DNA of 64,000 bases from JAEZBP01 sp963832725 (GTDB lineage Bacteria; Myxococcota_A; Polyangia; Polyangiales; Sandaracinaceae): contig CAWHVG010000001.1 of NCBI GenBank assembly GCA_963832725.1, positions 434,001 through 498,000 of the forward strand, given 5' to 3'. Shown here piece after piece: positions 1 to 10,743 of this stretch (positions within the stretch are counted from its first letter, which is position 1; every line of letters starts with the position of its first letter). Under the pieces are notes generated by a model. The model made no database searches and was not told the origin of the DNA. It was given only the letters and a program-made list of their open reading frames with translations. The position numbers and the translations under genes are program-made.

Positions 1-1080
1 TCCACCTGGGTGTCGAGATCGTCCTTGCCCGCCGGCGCGCTCGGCTCCGGCGCCTCATCGCGCGGCTCGCTGCGATCCGCCTCCGAGAGGCGCTCCAGCC
101 CATCCGGGAGTCCGGTCGCGCGAACCTCGGCCAGCTCACCCCGCGCGAGCTGTCGCACCGCCGCCGCCACCCGCTGCGCCCCCCCGGCCGCCTCCTGGTG
201 CGCCTCCGAGCTCCGCGCGCGGGACAACGAATGTGCGCTGAGCACCCGGTCGAGGGTCACGGCCAAGGTCGCCGCGGCGTCGGCCACGTCGACCAGCCCC
301 GCCGTCTCCAGCACGTGGGCCAGGCGGGCCTGTGCGCGGCGGGGGGGCAAGGCGGCGAATGCGGCGCCCACCGCGAGCGCGCGCACCGCCTCCGGCCCCT
401 CGATACGCCCGAGCACGGCGTCAGCGGCCGCGTAGACCCGGCGCGCGTCGGCGTCGGCGAACATCAGCGCATCGAGCCCGTGGGCCGGCACGCGGCGGCG
501 AAGGAGCCGCGACAGCTCGGGATCGCGACCGACGTCGAAGAGCCACACCGCGTCGACCCGCACCAGCGAGAGCTGAACGAGCGTGGCGACCGGATCGTCC
601 TCGATGGCTCCCGCGCGCACGACCACCCAGGGTGTGTCCTCCCGCGGGCCGAGCTCCGCCCTGAGCGCGGCTCGAATCGGCGGCCGGCGACCACCCCTCC
701 GGCGCGACGGGCCCGACGTTGCGAACCCTCCCCGGCGAGGCGCCCAGCGCGATCGCATCCTCCACCAGCGCCTCGTGGGTGACGAGCACGAGGTCGGCGT
801 CGAGCGGTCCATCCCAGTCGAGCGACAGGCGCGGCGCGAACGCGACGACCTTCGGCACGCCCGCCTCGCGAGCCCGGGCGAGGGAGCGCGGGTCCAGCGC
901 CACCGCGATCCGAGCCGCCTCGAGCGAGGGCGACGCGTCGTCGGCGACCGGGAGCGCGATCGCCGACGCCGGCTCGGCCTCCTCGGGCTCCGCCCCCAGC
1001 TCGGCGCGCAGCGCCGCAGCCACGTCGCGCAGGTCCAGATCGTCCGCGGGCTCGAAGAGGACCACGGCCGAGAGAATCAT
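1..1080 (-). CDS. Glycosyltransferase-like protein, 3' end outside window
   Basis: The gene reads leftward off the window edge. The start is the ATG at 1080, with a GGGAGGTG Shine-Dalgarno-like stretch a little further upstream than usual. The protein begins MILSAVVLFEPADDLDL. A central stretch (GRVRNVGPVAPEGW, then after repair DRAALRAELG and PWVVVRAGAI) resembles the linker and nucleotide-sugar-binding half of GT-B fold glycosyltransferases; this assignment is tentative. The reading frame breaks at 674-678: the coding strand reads GATTCGAG, and removing one T (GATCGAG) joins two long clean frames. The downstream frame stays open to position 1. I treat the break as a sequence error of the type seen at twelve other sites here. 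The remaining C-terminal part is Ala/Arg/Glu-rich and gives no further clue. Confidence 0.5.
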
Positions 1081-1147
1081 CGCTCACGCTTCACCTCCCA
1101 GGAACAGAACGCTGTCGGCTCCGGCGCCCGCGATCAAGCCCCCCAGA

Positions 1148-1237
1148 GCACCAATCCGTTCGGAGAGCCGAGAAAGTCGGGAGCGCGACGGGGTTCAGCC
1201 CTGGTTCGGGCCGATGAGGCGATGCCATTGCATCGTC
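1148..1237. repeat. Dispersed intergenic repeat, copy 1
   Basis: This 90-bp block recurs as copy 2 at 1313-1402 with about three mismatches. A diverged third copy lies at 51953-52052. It carries a hairpin: GGCGATGC at 1218-1225 pairs with GCATCGTC at 1230-1237 across a 4-nt loop. Similarity to copy 3 continues to the right for about 40 bp (GAGGAGGCACGGGCCGC and a CCCGTCCCGCCC run). Confidence 0.8.
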
Positions 1238-1312
1238 GAGGAGGCACGGGCCGCCGATGGGCCCCGTCCCGCCCCGGATTTCCGGCGGTTTCGAATGACT
1301 CGGTGCTCTACA

Positions 1313-1402
1313 GCACCGATCCGTTCGGAGAGGCGAGAACGTCGGGAGCGCGACGGGGTTCAGCCCTGGTTCGGGCCGATGAGGCGATGCCATTGCATCG
1401 TC
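1313..1402. repeat. Dispersed intergenic repeat, copy 2
   Basis: Near-identical direct copy of 1148-1237, separated from it by 75 bp. The hairpin part is retained, but the GAGGAGGCACGGGCC right flank is absent. The 1081-1478 interval that holds both copies has no convincing gene. Confidence 0.8.
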
Positions 1403-1478
1403 ATTTGCCAGGAGAGACGGGCGGACAGAGGGCCGGCCCACCCCGAGAAACCGAGGAGCGAGGTTCTTCGACGGACTA

Positions 1479-2639
1479 CTACGCAGAGCGGGCGGGCGTC
1501 GCGGCCTGCGCGCGCTGCACCGCCTCGAGCCGCCGGACTTCCGAGCGGCCGACGCAGACCGCCACGAGCTTGGCGAGGCGCCGGAACACGCTCTCCTGCA
1601 CGTAGGGAACGCCGTGCGCGGCGCAGATCGCTGCGACCTCGGGTTGGATCCGGCGGTAGGCGAGCATCGGCAGATCGGGAAAGAGATGGTGCTCGATCTG
1701 GTAGTTGATCCACATGTGGAGCATGTCGTTGGCATCTCCACCGGTGCGGTAGTTCGCCGTGCAGAGCGCCTGGTGGAGATAGAAGCCATCCTTCTTCGTG
1801 AAGTGCTCCTCGAACGCCATCAGATCCTCGCCTGCATGGCTGGGGACGATCACGGCGAACGTGTGGACATTCGTGATCAGCTCAGCGAGCAGCCGGTTGA
1901 TGAGCACGGCCAGCCACGCGCCGGTCCCGAGCGGCAGAAAGAGCAGCGGGACCAGGCCAAAATGGAAGACGACGTAAGGCGCGATGGAGCCCACCCAGAG
2001 CCGCCGGACCACCGGGATGCGGAGGTCCCAGAAGTTGCCCGGGTGGATGAAGAGCTCGTGCGGGGCGCCCTTCTCGTGCCGTCGCTTCGCCTCCAAACCG
2101 TTGAGCGCGTTGGGGGCGTAGTAGAGAGGCTTCCAGGTGAAGGCGGCCACGATCACGACCAGGTACCTCAGCACGCGAGGCACCCTCGGATCTCGGAGCC
2201 AGTCGAAGTTTCGATCGACCAGGTCCGGATCGGCGAGCTCGCTCGTGTGGTAGTGGTGTAGGAAGTTGTGCTCGTAGGTCCACGCCTCGAGATCGATCCA
2301 ATCGAACCAGTCGAGCCACCGACGCCAGCCTTTGCCGAAGCCGGCCCGCGTGTAGCGCGCGGGGACGCCCGGGACCCTGTCGTAACCGCCGTGTGCGACG
2401 TGGTGTGCGATCCCCCAGCGCGTGGTGATGCCGAACGCGATGGCGAACGCGCTGAACGGATTGACGCCGAGCCACGCCGTGGCCACGCCGAGCAGCGTGA
2501 ACGCGCGGCCGATCCACTCCACGCGCCGGAGGTGAGCCAGATCCCTCCGGTCGACCGATCGGAGCGTACGCTGGCGGAGTAGATCGAGATCGCGGCGGAA
2601 ACCCTCTACGTCGATCTCCGCGAGCTGCGCGTTCTCCAT
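1479..2639 (-). CDS. Membrane fatty acid desaturase, front-end type
   Basis: Membrane di-iron fatty acid desaturase of 386 aa, expected to insert a cis double bond into lipid acyl chains using oxygen and an electron donor. Three histidine clusters are visible: HHVAH near residue 79, HNFLHH near 124, and QIEHH near 314. A glutamine in place of the first His of the last box is typical of front-end desaturases and some related acyl-lipid desaturases. Hydrophobic segments lie between the boxes. There is no fused cytochrome b5 domain. The chosen start is the ATG at 2639 (MENAQLAEID); the frame stays open upstream but would run into the neighbouring gene. The locus is 55 kb from a PUFA synthase in the same window, so the cell may make unsaturated lipids by both aerobic and polyketide-type routes (inference). 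Confidence 0.85.
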   Translation of the reverse strand: MENAQLAEIDVEGFRRDLDLLRQRTLRSVDRRDLAHLRRVEWIGRAFTLLGVATAWLGVNPFSAFAIAFGITTRWGIAHHVAHGGYDRVPGVPARYTRAGFGKGWRRWLDWFDWIDLEAWTYEHNFLHHYHTSELADPDLVDRNFDWLRDPRVPRVLRYLVVIVAAFTWKPLYYAPNALNGLEAKRRHEKGAPHELFIHPGNFWDLRIPVVRRLWVGSIAPYVVFHFGLVPLLFLPLGTGAWLAVLINRLLAELITNVHTFAVIVPSHAGEDLMAFEEHFTKKDGFYLHQALCTANYRTGGDANDMLHMWINYQIEHHLFPDLPMLAYRRIQPEVAAICAAHGVPYVQESVFRRLAKLVAVCVGRSEVRRLEAVQRAQAATPARSA

Positions 2640-2694
2640 GCGCGCGACTATGTCACACGGGTTCTCTCGAGGCGACGAATGCGATCGTCGACGA

Positions 2695-4426
2695 TCAGCT
2701 GCGGGGCACGTCGCCCCAATCGCGCGGCTCGGCGTCGCCCTTCGAGTCGACTGCGTCGCTCGCGCCGGGCTCCACCAGCTCGTCGTCTTCCGCCGAAGGG
2801 GGCTCACCAGGCTCGCCGGCACCATCCGCTCCCTCACGTCGCGCGCGCGGCGCCTCGCCGCTGGCGGGGCGTTCGGCCACCGGCGGCTCACTCGCCCGCT
2901 CGATGTCTGCGTCCGCCGCGGCGTCGACGCGGCTCGCGGCCCCTTTCGCCCCTTCGCTCACCGCCTCGCTTTCCCCCTCGACCTCGGCGACGTCGACGCG
3001 GCTCGCGGCTCGAATCCCCCGGCAGCGCTTCACCCGCGGCACCGCCCCCGTTCCCCTCCGGCTCCGCGTCGTCATCGGCGCGGCTCGGCTCGGCAACGCT
3101 CGCGGTCGAACCCGACTCTCGGGCGCCACTCCCCGTCTCGACGGCGATGTTCTCGTGCTCGACCCGCTCATCCGCCGCACAGCTCGTTTCCGCACCGGTT
3201 CGGGACACACGGTCCTCGCGCGCCTTCGCCTCACACTCGTCGCCGCCGCGCGCGTCGTCCGCTTGCCCGCCGATCACCGCCAGCGGTTCGGCCTCGGGAG
3301 CGCCCTCCAAGAAGAGCCGGCTCCGCCGGTAGTACGCGACCGCCCGGACCACGAAGATCTTCACCACCGCCGCCGCCGGCACGGCGAGGAGCACGCCGAG
3401 GAAGCCGAAGAGCTCACCGCCGGCCATGAGCGCGACCAGCACCCACACGGCCGCCAGCCCCACCTTCTCACCGACGATCCGCGGCGTGATCAAGAAGCCC
3501 TCGAGCACCTGGATGATGCCGTAGGCGATACCGACCGCGGCGACCTGCCACCAGCCCTGCCAGCCGAGCGCGCACATCGCGAGCGCGAGGACGAGCGCCG
3601 TGGCCCCGCCGACGTAGGGGATGAACGAGAGCAGCCCCGCCACGATCCCGATCGGGATGGCCAGGCGGATGCCGACGATCGAGTACGCGACCGAGTAGAG
3701 CACGGCGAGGATCAGCATCACCAGGAGCTGGCCGCGCACGAACTGGCCGAGCACGTCGTCCACCTCGCCCGCCACGTCGACGACCAGCTCGCGGTACCGC
3801 CACGGGATGAGATCGCGGATGGCCGCGATCATCGGGTCGAAGTCGTGGAGCAGGTAGAACGCGAAGACCGGCACGATGAGGACCGTGCTGATCACCGCCA
3901 GGACCGAGCTGGTCCCGCCCCAGATCCACTGGCCCACGGCGCCGAGCACGGTGGCGGCGCGCGAGGCGATCTGACCGCTGCCCGCATCCGCACTCTCGGC
4001 GGGCTGAACGAGCTGGCGCAGCTCCTCGAAGGAGTGTGGGATGGCGACCCCGCGCTCGGTCAGCCACGGCTCCACCGCGATCCGCAGACGCTCGAGCCGC
4101 GCCGGGAGCTCGCCCGCGAACGCCACCACTTCGCGCACCACGCCGGGCACGACCAGGAGGCCCACCAGCGCCAACCCGCCGAGCACCAACGCCAAGAGGA
4201 GGACGATACCGACGGCGCGGGGGATCCCTCGCGCCTCGAAGCGGTCGACCAGCGGATCGAGCAGGTACGCGATGCCGAACGCGAAGAGGATCGGCGTCAG
4301 CGTCTCGCGGAGCGCGTAGACTCCGAGCCCGACGAGCGCCAGCCCGCCCAACACCAGGGCCCAACGCGGCAGTGTCCCCCCGCTCGACGACACATCGACG
4401 TTTGTACCACGGATCGCCCCGACCAC
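2695..4426 (-). CDS. AI-2E family (PerM-type) membrane transporter with acidic C-terminal tail
   Basis: About 576 aa after frame repair. The first 365 residues match the AI-2E/PerM exporter family: paired N-terminal membrane helices, a long amphipathic central part, then helices containing FIPYVGG and ITPRIVGEKVGL. The substrate is unknown; the family includes AI-2 exporters and sodium/proton antiporters. The tail of about 210 residues is an Ala/Glu/Asp-rich low-complexity region, with a repeated AASRVD element. The tail is broken at 3012-3016, where the coding strand reads GGGGATTCGAGCC; restoring GATC gives an acidic frame ending at 2695, whereas the uncorrected frame becomes an implausible run of Arg and Gly. 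The acidic tail is unusual for the family. Confidence 0.8.
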
Positions 4427-4554
4427 CGACCAGGAACACTGGATCGAGCGTGTCGGAGCGTCGTGACCCGATGCGTCGCTCGACGCGACGAGCGCTCGAG
4501 GCTCACGTGACGCTTCCGCCCTCAGACCCGGCTGGCGTACCCTTCGAGGGCCCC

Positions 4555-6045
<1,491 letters not shown>

Positions 6046-6055
6046 GGGAGCGCCC

Positions 6056-6220
6056 TCAGTGGCAGTCGTGGGGCTTCTTGCGCACCAGATCCGACGCCCT
6101 CACGTCCGGCTTGGTCAGCACGCGCGGGCGGCGGCCCCTCAGCCAGAAACGGGACACGAGGAACGCGAGCGCGAGCGCCTCCACCAGCACCACGAGCGCG
6201 ATCTGCCACCAGCCGCTCAC
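6056..6220 (-). CDS. Small single-helix membrane protein coupled to feoB
   Basis: 54 aa, GTG start. Its first codon overlaps the feoB stop in a GTGA arrangement, the same coupling used between feoA and feoB, so it is probably a third cistron of the iron uptake operon. It has one hydrophobic segment near residues 5-22 (IALVVLVEALALAFLV), followed by a basic stretch and a C-terminal KKPHDCH with a single Cys between two His. Size, position and the His/Cys tail resemble the small FeoB-associated membrane proteins that replace FeoC in some bacteria. That family is usually richer in Cys, so the match is by analogy. Confidence 0.65.
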   Translation of the reverse strand: MSGWWQIALVVLVEALALAFLVSRFWLRGRRPRVLTKPDVRASDLVRKKPHDCH

Positions 6221-8427
6221 GTGAACCCCATCAGCTGTCCGACCTGGTAGACGGCCAGCGCCGCCAGGTAGGCGAGCAGGTTCATGTAGCCGAGCATGAA
6301 GAGCGGCCACTTCCACGAGCCGCTCTCGCGGCGCACCACCGCCAGCGTGCTCATGCACTGGGCGGCCAGCACGAAGAAGACCATCAACGCCAGCCCCGAG
6401 AGCGGCGTGAAGAGCGGAGTCCCGTCCGCCCGCGTCGCCTGCTGCAGCGAATCGCGCAGAGGCTCGCTGGCCTCGTCGGCGTCCCGCCCGATGCCCCACA
6501 CGATGCCGAGCGTGCTCACCAGCACCTCGCGGGCGGCGAACGAGCCGATCAGCCCGACGCCGATCCGCCAGTCGAAGCCGAGCGGCGCCAGCGCCGGCTC
6601 CAGCGCGTGGCCGAGGCGTCCCGCGGCGCTGTGCTCCATCTGGGCTTGCCCCTCCCGGGCGTCGAGGCGGTGGAGCCGTGTCTCCAGCGCCGGGCCCTCC
6701 ATGCTCGCCTGCGCCTCCTGCCGGAGCGACGCGTAGTGCGCGCTGACGCTACCGTCCTTCGGAAACGAGAGCAGCGCCCACAGAATCACGGTGATGGCGA
6801 GGATCAGAGTGCCCGCCTCGGTGAGGAAGGTCCGAACGCGATCCCACACCGTGAGCGCCAGGTTGCGACCGCCCGGCATGCGGTAGGGCGGCAACTCGAG
6901 CACCAGAGCCGGCCGCGGCCCCTTGAGCACGGTGCGCCTGAGGACGGCTGCCGCCGAGAGGCTGGTCGTCACGCTGAGCGCGTACATCGCGAAGAGCACG
7001 AGCGCGCCGACGGATAGGAAGCCCGCCACCCGCTCGTGGGCCGGAAAGACGACGGCGATCACCAGCGCGTAGACCGGCAGCCGGGCGCTGCAGCTCATCA
7101 GCGGCAGCGCCAGCATCGTCACCAGCCGATCGCGGCGGCTCTCGATCGTCCGCGTCGCCAACACGGCCGGCACCGCGCACGCGAAGCCGCTCAGAAGCGG
7201 CACGAACGCTTTCCCGTGCAGGCCCACGCCGCTCATCACGCGGTCGATCACGAACGCGACCCGCGCCAGGTAGCCGCTGTCCTCGAGCACGGCGATGAAG
7301 AGAAAGAGGAGCGCGATCTGCGGGACGAAGACGACGACGTTGCCGACGCCCGCCACGATTCCGTCCACGATCAGATCGCGGAAAACGCCCGCCGGCAGCA
7401 CCGCCACGAGGCCGCCCTGCGCCATGCTCACGCCGCGCTCGATGACCTCGATCAGCGGCTCCGACCACGCGAAGAGCGCCTCGAAGAGCGCGTACATCAC
7501 GAGCGCGAACGCGAGGAAGCCGGCGACCGGATGCGTGAGGACGCCGTCGATGCGCCGGGTCCAGCCGCGCCGCGGCCCGGGTCGCACGCTCACCGCCTCG
7601 CGCACCCACGCGTCGATGCGCGCGTAGCGAGCCGCGATAATCTCCCGGTCGATGTCACGGCCTTTGGCGCGGGCCGCCTCGTGCCGCCCCTCGGCCACCT
7701 CGCGCAGCGTGTCGGGCACGCCGGTGAGCTCGTCCTCCCCCAGCGAGAGCAGCGCCCAGAAAGCCCGCGCGCGGCGCTCCGCCGGCGCATCGTCCGGTCG
7801 AAGCTCGGCCAGCACCGCCTCCACCGCGGCCACGTCGGCAGTGAGCTCGCCCGAGACCGGCTCGGGCGCTCGCGGCTGCGTTCCCTCGGCCACCCGCTCG
7901 GCGAGTCGTGTCCGCAGGCGATCGAGCCCCTCGCCTTTGGGGGCCACCACCGGGACCACGGGCGCTCCCAGCACCCGCTCCAGCGCGTCCATGTCGATGC
8001 GGATCCCAGCGGCGCGGGCCTCGTCCATCATGTTGAGGGCGACCACCGTGGGACGGCCCGTCTCCACGATCTGCAGGGCGAGGTAGAGGTGCCGCTCGAG
8101 CGCGGTGGCATCGGCGACGACGATCACCCCGTCCGGCGGCGGACCGTCGGCGGGGAGCACGACGTCGACCGCCACCTGCTCCTCCGGCGAGCGCGCGCTG
8201 AGGCTGTAGGTCCCGGGGACGTCGAGCAGCTCCGCCTCGAGATCGCCCGCCTTCAGCGGCCCGCTGCGGCGCTCGACGGTGATCCCGGGATAGTTGCCGG
8301 TGCGGGCGCGGGCGCCGGTCAGCGCGTTGAAGAGCGTCGTCTTGCCGGCGTTCGGGTTGCCGGCGAGGGCCACCAGAGGCGTCCCTTCGTGGGGACGCCC
8401 GGCCGGCAGAGGCGTAGCCGCGCTCAC
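6217..8427 (-). CDS. feoB: Ferrous iron transport protein B
   Basis: 736-aa GTP-dependent Fe(II) importer of the inner membrane. The N-terminal G domain has G1 GNPNAGKTTLFNALTG, G2 TGNYPGITVE and G3 DVPGTYS; G4 reads NMMDEA. Core membrane segments with both Gate-type regions follow. The start is the GTG at 8427, which overlaps the feoA stop by four bases (GTGA), implying translational coupling. Long frames open further upstream on this strand are antisense to other genes and are not part of feoB. Expression is probably iron-controlled through the Fur-like site at 8715-8732. Confidence 0.97.
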   Translation of the reverse strand: MSAATPLPAGRPHEGTPLVALAGNPNAGKTTLFNALTGARARTGNYPGITVERRSGPLKAGDLEAELLDVPGTYSLSARSPEEQVAVDVVLPADGPPPDGVIVVADATALERHLYLALQIVETGRPTVVALNMMDEARAAGIRIDMDALERVLGAPVVPVVAPKGEGLDRLRTRLAERVAEGTQPRAPEPVSGELTADVAAVEAVLAELRPDDAPAERRARAFWALLSLGEDELTGVPDTLREVAEGRHEAARAKGRDIDREIIAARYARIDAWVREAVSVRPGPRRGWTRRIDGVLTHPVAGFLAFALVMYALFEALFAWSEPLIEVIERGVSMAQGGLVAVLPAGVFRDLIVDGIVAGVGNVVVFVPQIALLFLFIAVLEDSGYLARVAFVIDRVMSGVGLHGKAFVPLLSGFACAVPAVLATRTIESRRDRLVTMLALPLMSCSARLPVYALVIAVVFPAHERVAGFLSVGALVLFAMYALSVTTSLSAAAVLRRTVLKGPRPALVLELPPYRMPGGRNLALTVWDRVRTFLTEAGTLILAITVILWALLSFPKDGSVSAHYASLRQEAQASMEGPALETRLHRLDAREGQAQMEHSAAGRLGHALEPALAPLGFDWRIGVGLIGSFAAREVLVSTLGIVWGIGRDADEASEPLRDSLQQATRADGTPLFTPLSGLALMVFFVLAAQCMSTLAVVRRESGSWKWPLFMLGYMNLLAYLAALAVYQVGQLMGFT

Positions 8428-8708
8428 GGGACGGCCCGCGGAGCCGTCACCGCGGCCACGGCCGGCTGACGAACGTCGCGGAGGACGATCCCGGCCGCCT
8501 CGCGGCGCCGGATGGAAAGCGAGTAGCTCCTCACCTCGATCTCGATGGGGTCGCCCAGCGGCGCGACGCGCACCACAGCCACCTTCGTGCCGGGTAGCAC
8601 ACCCATCTCCATCAGGCGACGGGCCACCGCCCGCGGGCAAACGACCTGGGCGACGATCGCTTCGGAGCCGATGGGGAGGTCGGCCAGGGTGGTGAGATCG
8701 GCGCTCAC
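8424..8708 (-). CDS. feoA: Ferrous iron transport protein A
   Basis: 94-aa SH3-like cytosolic partner of FeoB. The family core is visible: CPRAVARRLMEMGVLPGTKV near residues 24-43, then a basic SIRRREAAGIVLRDV strand. The start is GTG at 8708, only 6 nt from the Fur-box candidate. The last bases overlap the start of feoB. First cistron of the feoA-feoB-small membrane protein unit. Confidence 0.93.
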   Translation of the reverse strand: MSADLTTLADLPIGSEAIVAQVVCPRAVARRLMEMGVLPGTKVAVVRVAPLGDPIEIEVRSYSLSIRRREAAGIVLRDVRQPAVAAVTAPRAVP

Positions 8709-8714
8709 GGAAGC

Positions 8715-8732
8715 AATTGATAATCGTTTTCA
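8715..8732. promoter_or_regulatory. Candidate Fur box upstream of feoA
   Basis: AATTGATAATCGTTTTCA. Read on the minus strand, GAAAACGATTATCAAT matches the inverted-hexamer Fur consensus (GATAATGATTATCATT) at 13 of 16 positions by eye. It lies just upstream of the feoA start and in the AT-richest spot of this intergenic region, and may also affect the divergent gene at 8773. Confidence 0.7.
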
Positions 8733-8772
8733 CGCCATCCGCAAGCAATTCTGGGCTCCAGCGGCTTGACGA

Positions 8773-9594
8773 ATGTTCAGCCATGCAGGAGTCTTCCAAC
8801 CACACGGGATGATGAGCACGGCGCGGGCGGGCGGATTGGTGGAGCGAGCGGTGGCGGAAGCCATCGACGCGGTGGCCATTCCGTCCGTGCGGGAGCGGGT
8901 GATCAGCCTGGCTCTGCGCTGGGCCCGCCGCTCGGACATCCCCGAGCGCGGCCCCGATGTGGGCCATTTCGTCCGGGACGCGCTCTACCGGGCCGTCGAG
9001 AGCGCGCTGGGGCCCGAGGCGGCCGCCTCCGTACGCGACGAGCTGGACCCCGTGGTCGAAATGGTCGCGGACAACGAGGTCTCCGAGGTGCGGCCGAGCT
9101 GGCCGGCGCTCCTCTTCGACGACGACGACGAGCCCGAGCTGACCATCGAGATCGAGGACGAGGACGAGGACGAGGAGCCAGCGCGGCGCGAGCACGGGCT
9201 GCTCCTGGCGACGACCCCGGCGCCGGCCCAGCTGCCACTCTTGCTTATGGCGAGCTCCAATCCGGGCTCGGTCGACCGCCTCGGTCACGCCTTGCGCGGA
9301 GTGGCCCTGCTCGAGCCCGTCCGCGACGCGCTCTCGGTGCTCGAGGGCTTCGGCCGCGAGGAGACGGCGCTGATCGTGGTCGACTGCCGGCACCCGACCA
9401 TCCAGGCGGAGACGCTCCTGGCGCTCCAGCCGGACATCCCGGAGGGCAGCCGGGTGGTGCTCTGGGGCGAAGCGCCCGGAATGGAGCACCAGCTCACCAC
9501 GCTCGGCGGAGGCATGCCCGACAACTGGGTGCTCTGTGGCCCGGACGCGAGCGACGAAGACGTGGCCGACGTCTGCCGCGTGCTCCTCGAGTAA
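8773..9594 (+). CDS. Uncharacterised protein with acidic linker
   Basis: 273 aa; the family is not recognised. The N-terminal 105 residues are helical and rich in Arg/Glu (VRERVISLALRWARRSD). A striking acidic linker follows near residues 115-135 (FDDDDEPELTIEIEDEDEDE). The C-terminal 120 residues look like an alpha/beta domain with a receiver-like rhythm (LLLMASSNPG, ALIVVDCRHP, GSRVVLWGEAPG, NWVLCGPDASDED); the VVDCRHP stretch sits where response regulators have the phospho-acceptor Asp, but the other pocket residues are not obvious. An internal ATG pair at 8809/8812 is an alternative start, as neither has a strong ribosome site. Divergent from feoA; the MoxR-type ATPase follows 27 nt downstream, suggesting co-transcription. 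Confidence 0.7.
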   Translation: MFSHAGVFQPHGMMSTARAGGLVERAVAEAIDAVAIPSVRERVISLALRWARRSDIPERGPDVGHFVRDALYRAVESALGPEAAASVRDELDPVVEMVADNEVSEVRPSWPALLFDDDDEPELTIEIEDEDEDEEPARREHGLLLATTPAPAQLPLLLMASSNPGSVDRLGHALRGVALLEPVRDALSVLEGFGREETALIVVDCRHPTIQAETLLALQPDIPEGSRVVLWGEAPGMEHQLTTLGGGMPDNWVLCGPDASDEDVADVCRVLLE

Positions 9595-9621
9595 CTCGCT
9601 CCTGGAGTCGCCCCCACGGTC

Positions 9622-10560
9622 GTGGTAGGGCCCGGCGTGCCCGATCTCGCCCCGCCCTTTTCGAGCGTCGACGACACCGCGAGCGCCCTCGACGGCGCCG
9701 ACTACCTCGCCGATCGGCCGACGGTGGTGGTCACGTGGCTCGCCGGTCAGCTCGGTCGGCCCCTGCTCATCGAGGGCCCGCCCGGGGTCGGCAAGACCGA
9801 GCTGGCCAAGGCCGTGGCGCGCGCCACCGGACGCCGCTTTCTGCGCCTCTCCTGCTACGAGGGCCTCGACGAAGCGAAGGCGCTCTACGAGTGGGAGTAC
9901 GGCAAGCAGATGCTGTACACGCAGCTCGTCCGGGACGCGGTCGCCGCCACGGTCGGGGGCGCGGGCGACCTGACTGAGGCGGTGGAGCGCGTCGCCCAAC
10001 ACGACGCCGCGTTCTTCCACGAGCGCTTCCTGCTGGAGCGGCCTCTCCTGGCCGCGCTGCGCAGCCCCGACCCCGTCGTGCTGCTCGTCGACGAGGTGGA
10101 CCGCGGTGATCCGGAGCTCGAGGCGATGCTCCTCGAGGTGCTGAGCGACTTCGCCGTGAGCGTCCCCGAGCTCGGCACGCTGACCGCGAAGAGCCAGCCC
10201 TTCGTGGTCCTGACGAGCAACGCGACCCGCGAGCTGACCGAGGCGCTTCGCCGTCGCTGCCTGCACCTGGTGCTCGACTTCCCGAACGAGCGGCGGGAGC
10301 TGGCCATCGTGCGCCGACGCGTGCCCGAGGTGAGCGAGGCGCTCGGCAGGGCGCTGGTCCGCTTCGTCCAGTCCGTGCGAACGGCCGACCTGCGCAAGGC
10401 GCCGAGCGTGTCCGAGACGCTGGACTGGGCCCGCTCGCTGGTCTTGCTCGGCGCGCCGGCGCTCGAGCCGGAGCTGGTCCGCGACACCCTCGGTGTCCTG
10501 CTCAAGCACGCCGACGACGCCGAGAAGATCGAGCGGGACCTCCACAAGCATCTGAAGTGA
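9622..10560 (+). CDS. MoxR-like AAA+ ATPase
   Basis: 312 aa, GTG start (GTG at 9637 is an alternative). AAA+ chaperone of the MoxR type. The Walker A GPPGVGKTELAKAVA is near residue 52. Walker B is VVLLVDEVDRGDPE, and sensor 1 is VVLTSNATRELTEALRRRC. MoxR ATPases usually work with a von Willebrand factor A protein that helps assemble or load cofactors into other complexes (the CoxE/NorD pattern). No such partner is adjacent in this window; the next gene is on the opposite strand. Closely follows the acidic-linker protein and may act with it (inference from spacing only). Confidence 0.9.
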   Translation: MVGPGVPDLAPPFSSVDDTASALDGADYLADRPTVVVTWLAGQLGRPLLIEGPPGVGKTELAKAVARATGRRFLRLSCYEGLDEAKALYEWEYGKQMLYTQLVRDAVAATVGGAGDLTEAVERVAQHDAAFFHERFLLERPLLAALRSPDPVVLLVDEVDRGDPELEAMLLEVLSDFAVSVPELGTLTAKSQPFVVLTSNATRELTEALRRRCLHLVLDFPNERRELAIVRRRVPEVSEALGRALVRFVQSVRTADLRKAPSVSETLDWARSLVLLGAPALEPELVRDTLGVLLKHADDAEKIERDLHKHLK

Positions 10561-10743
10561 TCGACGCGGCGAGGGCGACGCGCGAAATCGACCGCCTCGG
10601 CGGGTGGCGCTACCTGCGGGCGAACCGGCGGATGGTCACGCCGTCGAAGACCCGCAACATGCGCAAGCTTCGCCAGCGGGCTCCGCAAGACCGCGCAGGT
10701 CGACGCGCGCGTCGCTCGATGGCGGCTTCGCACCGCCGGCGAG

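Noticed and set aside
6217..10551. A single minus-strand frame of about 1444 codons
   Set aside because: Only its first-window part is feoB (start at 8427). The rest is antisense to the genes at 8773 and 9622, which have clear protein families or organisation; long antisense frames are common in GC-rich DNA.
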